DNA of 13,698 nt from Auxenochlorella pyrenoidosa (taxonomy: Eukaryota > Chlorophyta > Trebouxiophyceae > Chlorellales > Chlorellaceae), in NCBI GenBank assembly GCA_001430745.1, contig KQ481938.1:1859277-1872974 (forward strand), written 5' to 3'. The translations under genes were made by a program, and so were the position numbers. This document shows positions 9,701-13,698 of this stretch, piece after piece (positions within the stretch are counted from its first letter, which is position 1; every line of letters starts with the position of its first letter). Below the pieces are notes generated by a model, which saw nothing but the letters and a program-made list of their open reading frames with translations, was not told the origin of the DNA and searched no databases.

Positions 9701-12700
9701 GGGCGGCAACAAGAGTGGCGGAGTCGCTGTATCCACAAAAGCATGGCAGAGTTGCCACATGTCCACAACAGAAGGGGCATGCCATCAGCTGGCAACTGCA
9801 TGGCTCGCTGTTGGCAGCCAGGCTGTCCATTCTCGTGTGAGTCCCTCATGGCAAGCCCTCGACTCTTTTCTTGCCCGCCATTGCCTGCCTTCTTCCCGCC
9901 TGCCCGCAGCTGGAGCTGACCTTCACCGCCGAGGGCACCGACAGCCACCCAAACACGCTCTCGCTGCGCGGCCTGGATTACGGCTCCTACTACCGCAGCA
10001 ATGGGGTGGGTTGCAAGGCCGCCTTGGCAGTAGCAGCCTGCAATACGTGCACGAGGCATGTTGAAGGTTCCAATCCTGCAGCAGCCGAGCCCCGGTGCTT
10101 GTACATGGCCGAGGGAAGGTGCGGGAGAAGCATGCTGCCGAGGGTTATGCCTGCTTGTGCCCACGTCCTCTGCCTCAACCCCTCCTTGGCAGGTGCTGAA
10201 CTGCGGCGACGCTGCCATGCGGCAGTACCTGCTGCGAGTGCTGCACCACTGGGCGGGGGTGAGCGGGCCGCCCAGGGGTTGAACAAACCTGGACCTGCAC
10301 CGCTTGCTGGGCATGCCGTGCCGTCAATGGGGGCATCCCTGCGGGCCTTACCAGGCCAGGTGCAGTGCGTGGCCGGCCCGCGCCCCGCCTGAGCGCATGC
10401 CGCCTCCTTCCTTCCCCGCCTGCGTGCCCTGCCTGCAGGAGGGCGTGGACGGCTTCTGCTTCATCAACGCGGAGAACCTGGTGCAGGGTGAGCGGCCCGC
10501 CATGGTGGTTGCTGTCACCCGGTGGCACTGCACTTGCAGCTGGGAGCGTGTGAGCTGCGATAGGCTGGCTCGGCAGCTCGCCTGGTGGACCCACCTGCCC
10601 TCCCCTAGGCGGCCGCCCCTCTGCTGCTCCCTCCCTTTTAGGCGATTGCGTCGTGCGGACGAGATTTTCTTTGTCTTTTCTGTGGTCTGAGGGACCTCGG
10701 CCAGGGGGCGCTCAGCTGGACGCACCTCCCGCAACCCCTCCCCACCCTCACCCTTGCACCCCAACCCACACCCACGCCCCACCCTCCCTGCACCCGGCCG
10801 GCAGACCGTGAGGGCACCGTGCTGGATGCGCCCGCCCTGGCGGACGCCATCTGCCACGACCCGCTGCTCAGCCGCCTCAAGCTGGTGGCCCTGGCATCGG
10901 ACGACACCCTGCTGCCGCGGAGCGGCGTGCGCGGCTTCCCCCACTGGGGCGTCTGGCAGCAGCGCAACACCGCATTTGGCGCCGACCTCATCGCATTCCT
11001 GGCAGAGGGTGGGGCTGGGCGGGGCCGCGGGCGCACAGCAAAGGACCCTGCACGCACGCCCTCGTGCAAGCCTGCGTGGCGCGAAGCGCAGGCTGCGTGC
11101 CTGCTGCAGCAATGCCTGCGCCGACCAGGAACCGATCAGGCAGGCCCCATGGCGTGCTGCGCATGTGCTCATGCTGCTGATCCTGCTGGGCGGCTTATCG
11201 CAAACTGCAGGCACGCCCGGGCTGCTGACCACCGTGGCGGGGCGCCTGACCGGCAGCGCCTCCATCTTTGATTCGGACTGGGACGCCGGGCTGCCGGGCA
11301 ACCTGGCCATTGGTGCGCGACAGCAAGCAGGGGGGATGCAGTGCAAGACGGTGGCGTGCTCTCCATGCAGGCCTGGCCTCCCTGCTCGGCCTGCATGCCA
11401 CACCAACGGACCCGCTGCCCCAGTCACCACAAACTGTTGGCCCACGTATCCCTGCCCCGGGCCCCTTTGTCCCACCTGGACAGGCCGGCGCCCTGCCTTT
11501 GCGATGAACAGCATCACCGTGCTCGGCCGGCAGTCGTTGGCTGAGCTGGCGGCAGAGGCCGCTGAGCTGGCGGCAGCTGCCGGCGCCGCCGAGGCGGCGG
11601 CGGGGCTGGGCGCTGTGCAGGGCGCCCCGCCCTCGGCAGCCACGATTGGCAAGTCGCTGCTGGCGCTGGCGGTGCTGTCGCTGGGAGTGCCCATCATCCC
11701 GCAGGTGAGGGGGTGGGCGCCGGGCGCGCCCTGCCGGCCACCTCGAGCGGATGGCCCCTCAAGTGCCCTGCATGTGCGGCAGCATCCTCGCGTGCACGTT
11801 TGTGCGCAATTGCAGCGGCCGCGCGTCTCCCCCCACAAGTCATGCGATTACTTACTGGCTGTGCCCCGCGGTCCCCCTCCCACCCCTGGGGCACAGGACA
11901 CGGTGGCTGACCTGGCGGGCGCGCACTTTGTGGGCGTGCTGATGCGGCTGCGCAGCCGCCTGGCGCCGCTGCTGCTGCCGCCGCGGTTTGACTCGCCGCG
12001 CGACATCCGCTGGCACTCGGCCGTGGACCCGCTGATCGAGCCCATCTGGGATGCGGGTGAGTGGGAGGGGGGCCGGGGGCTGTGCGGGCATGGGGGGAGC
12101 AGCAGGACGCACGCGGTGCTGCAGGCCCTGCATGTGTAAGTGCCGGGGCGGTTGTATGCCTTTGCATGCTGCACTGCGCCCTTGCACTCTCTCCAATGTG
12201 CCACCATGTGCGTGCAGCGCCCGCTGTGACCTTTCCTGGCTGTGCAGAGCTGGCAGCGGAGGCCGCGGCTGCTGGTCAGCGCAGCACAAACTACCTTGCC
12301 TTTTCGGGTGAGGCTGCCAGCCTTGGCTGCTTGCTGGGGCCGCCGTGTGCAGCGCCAACACGGGCTCCAAGCAGGGCGAGTGGGAGTGGGCTGGACGCGA
12401 GTCCAGGCCACTTTGCAGCTTTGCAGCCGCCATGCACCCCTTCCCATCCAGTCCTCTTTGACGCACCAGCATGCCTGCGCCTGCCCTCCTGCGTGCAGTG
12501 CACGGCACGGATGGCCAGGCCGTGTATGTGGGTATCAACCCGCACCCCCACGGCGTGCCCGTCTCGCTGCCCAGGCCGCCGGTGGGTTGTGCAGCCTGCA
12601 GCGCGGCCCCTCGCCTGCTGCGGCAGGCAACCGTGTGGCTTTTTTCCGGCCAGTTGCCAGCCCAAGTGATCCTTTCAGACGCTTTGTATGGGCGGGGTTG

Positions 12701-13130
12701 TTCCTTCTGTGCCCCTTTGTTCCCGTTTCCTAACCCCGGCCCCCGCCCACAAAGCCATGCCACACACACCCCGCGCAGCTCGGGCGTGTGTGGGAGCGTA
12801 TCGTGGACACGTCGCTGCCCACGCCAGAGGAGGCGCTCCTTGAGGGCGGCCAGCCCATCAGGCAAGCGTCGGTTCCTTGGGGCGGCGCCTCCGATGGCAC
12901 GCCGTCCGGGCCTGCCTGCCCGGGGTACAGGGGCAGCCTGCTGCAGCCCAGAGGACCTGAGCCGGCCCGCAGTGGAGATGTCTGTGATGTTCACCCGCCT
13001 GTTCATGGCCCCCGCACAGACGCTGCCCACGCCCCCCCCCCCCTCTCCGCGCAGGTCTACCACCTACCATGTCAACTCCAAGGCTGTGGTGGTGCTGCAG
13101 GCAGCGGTGCTGGAGACGTCAGGCCTGTAG
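6797..13130 (+). CDS. ISA2: Isoamylase-2 type starch debranching enzyme subunit, predicted non-catalytic
   Basis: Eighteen exons in phase: 6797-7078, 7222-7346, 7628-8205, 8389-8478, 8691-8969, 9153-9266, 9463-9611, 9910-10005, 10193-10258, 10439-10487, 10805-11008, 11211-11312, 11484-11704, 11897-12056, 12248-12307, 12499-12581, 12779-12861, 13055-13130 (TAG); 2817 nt, 938 residues. A Ser/Arg/Ala-rich leader (about 1-63, possible cleavage near RCRVAATAA) suggests plastid import. An N-terminal glucan-binding-like module follows (LHWGVYR, 134-140), then an isoamylase N-domain/CBM48 (about 279-375) and a degenerate GH13 barrel with VDGFCFINAE (596-605), the plant ISA2 version of DGFRFDLAS. The nucleophile Asp, acid/base Glu and catalytic His/Asp motifs are all replaced. 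Plant ISA2 is a non-catalytic partner of ISA1 in amylopectin trimming, and the same role is inferred here. Intron 17 is GC-AG. The protein is slightly longer than plant ISA2, mainly in an Ala/Pro-rich linker (about 195-275). Confidence 0.88.
11540..11581 (+). repeat. ISA2: 21-bp tandem duplication in ISA2 exon 13
   Basis: Two adjacent 21-base units begin with the same 16 bases (GCTGAGCTGGCGGCAG) and encode AELAAEA and AELAAAA (residues 731-744). They are followed by a further Ala/Gly/Glu run. This low-complexity segment replaces the stretch that in catalytic isoamylases follows the HDG motif, and is consistent with slippage in a region no longer under catalytic constraint. Confidence 0.8.
11705..11896 (+). 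other. ISA2: ISA2 intron 13, stop-free and a multiple of three, at the missing GDE loop
   Basis: This 192-nt intron (gtgagg...gcacag) lies between GVPIIPQ and DTVADLAG. It has no stop in the ISA2 frame, so retention would insert 64 residues. The inserted sequence shows no GDE-like motif and its codon pattern is intron-like. The intron call follows the clean GT-AG borders. Confidence 0.7.
12862..13054 (+). other. ISA2: ISA2 intron 17, non-canonical GC-AG
   Basis: The donor reads CATCAG/gcaagc and the acceptor ctccgcgcag/GTCTACC. Joining them gives a split Arg codon (AG+G) and continues in frame into STTYHVNSKAVVVLQAAV, the C-terminal beta-strand of the isoamylase family. No nearby GT donor gives both the right phase and plausible protein. 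GC-AG introns with an AG/GCAAG donor are a known minor class of U2 introns. Confidence 0.75.
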
Positions 13131-13576
13131 CCCAGCCGGGAGCCTGCAAGTCCATGTCGCTCCAGCCTGCTGCCCTGCTCCTTTGCCGGTTTCGAGCCTG
13201 CTGACTGCACAGCCAACCAGCCTTTGCCACCGTGCAGCCTCGAGAAATTTAACTTGCGCTTGCCAACCTTACCACCCCAGCTGTGGTCCCTCCTTGTGTA
13301 TCTTGCCTCCCCTCTTGTCCCTCGCTCACAATGCTGGAACCAATGCCTGACGCTTCCCCCTATGCATGCTGCTCTGCTTTCCTCTCCAGCTCGCACTGTT
13401 CCCTTGCACTGTCCTCCTGCTGCTTCAGCCCTGATGCTCCCCCGCTGCCACAACTGTGTGCATCCTGTTGGTGGCGTGCAAGCGCTGTACGTCGTCAAAC
13501 TGAGAGCGTGGATTTGTGATTGCAACCAGGCAGTGAAGTCATGTTGAGGGGGGAAGGTTGGCTCGGGTTAGCCCGC
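13131..13576. other. Convergent 3' UTRs of ISA2 (+) and the TraB-family gene (-)
   Basis: This 446-base gap lies between two convergent stop codons and has no coding signal. I found no exact TGTAA on either strand; TGTGA at 13516-13520 is the closest + strand variant. The base composition is relaxed and C/T-rich on the + strand, as expected of algal 3' UTR sequence. Confidence 0.55.
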
Positions 13577-13698
13577 TCAGAGCAGGCTGCGCAGCGAGCA
13601 GTCGCGCTGGGCGGCGCCCCACTCGCGCAGCATGCCCCTCACGTGCGCGGTGCCCACCACCGCCACCACGGTGCGCGGCCCCGGCAGCGCCGCGTACT
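13577..13698 (-). CDS. TraB-family protein, C-terminal end (gene continues right of window)
   Basis: The last 39 codons of a - strand gene, ending in TGA at 13579-13577. The visible protein begins YAALPGPRTVVAVVGTAHVR and continues GMLREWGAAQRDCSLRSLL. The block VVAVVGTAHVRGM followed by W is the conserved final motif of the TraB/PrgY domain (usually VVaVVGxxHvpGi...W), seen in TraB-domain proteins of eukaryotes, bacteria and archaea. Plant and animal members have been linked to organelle membranes, but the reaction is unsettled. The end of the domain is essentially the end of the protein, so there is little C-terminal extension. Only this fragment can be judged, so domain identity rests on one motif plus the strong coding bias. 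Confidence 0.75.
   Translation of the reverse strand, partial: YAALPGPRTVVAVVGTAHVRGMLREWGAAQRDCSLRSLL

Noticed and set aside
10348..11838. A 496-codon open frame on the - strand
   Set aside because: It is antisense to ISA2 exons 11-13 and their introns. Its sequence is low-complexity Ala/Arg/Pro/Ser with no domain, as expected when GC-rich coding DNA leaves few stops on the other strand.
12057..12139. Alternative longer ISA2 exon 14 using a strong GTAAGTG donor at 12136, which overlaps a TGTAA at 12135-12139
   Set aside because: It would add 79 bases and break the phase with exon 15 and the conserved C-terminus. The gtgagt donor at 12057 keeps the frame. The TGTAA inside the intron is probably chance, although premature polyadenylation cannot be excluded.
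11852..13063. A 403-codon open frame on the - strand
   Set aside because: It is antisense to ISA2 exons 14-18, has no recognisable motif, and the + strand exons in the same place join in phase to a conserved protein.
13186..13205. GGTTTCGAGCC-like string resembling a tRNA T-arm
   Set aside because: No matching acceptor stem, anticodon arm or D-arm can be drawn around it, and it lies in the ISA2 3' UTR.

Overview
This window looks like nuclear DNA from a green alga (Chlorophyta, probably a Chlorella-like or Chlamydomonas-like lineage; the species cannot be named). The exons are very GC-rich with strong G/C bias at third codon positions. They are split by many short introns of roughly 50-320 bases with GTG-type donors and pyrimidine-rich acceptors. 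One gene is followed by the algal polyadenylation motif TGTAA, and a starch-synthesis gene has a plastid-transit-like N-terminus. Almost all long uninterrupted frames are shadows or intron read-through, so the gene models below were assembled by matching splice phases.

Layout, left to right. (1) The 3' end of the cytosolic ribosomal protein gene RPL17 (uL22), + strand, last two exons at 471-570 and 736-816. (2) A convergent, unrecognised coiled-coil protein, - strand, 2179 down to 1508, with a 3' UTR that probably ends just past a TGTAA at 965-961. (3) About 1.5 kb (2180-3804) with no gene I can support, which must hold two divergent promoters. (4) A ten-exon + strand gene, 3805-6442, for a ParB-like (ParBc_2 / PF08857-type) protein of about 320 residues, in phase throughout. 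(5) A 354-base spacer with a TATA-like promoter. (6) An 18-exon + strand gene, 6797-13130, for a 938-residue isoamylase-2 (ISA2) type starch debranching-enzyme subunit. Every catalytic motif in it is degenerate, and the loop normally carrying the GDE motif is missing. (7) A convergent 3' spacer, then the last 39 codons of a TraB-family gene on the - strand, running off the right edge.

The genes do not form a functional cluster; this is an ordinary nuclear neighbourhood. The most notable items are the eukaryotic, intron-rich ParBc_2 gene with a possible hidden signal-anchor leader, and the unusually eroded, presumably non-catalytic ISA2. There is also a GC-AG intron, several stop-free 3n introns, and two G-quadruplex-capable tracts. 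I saw no CRISPR array, transposon, tRNA or rRNA.
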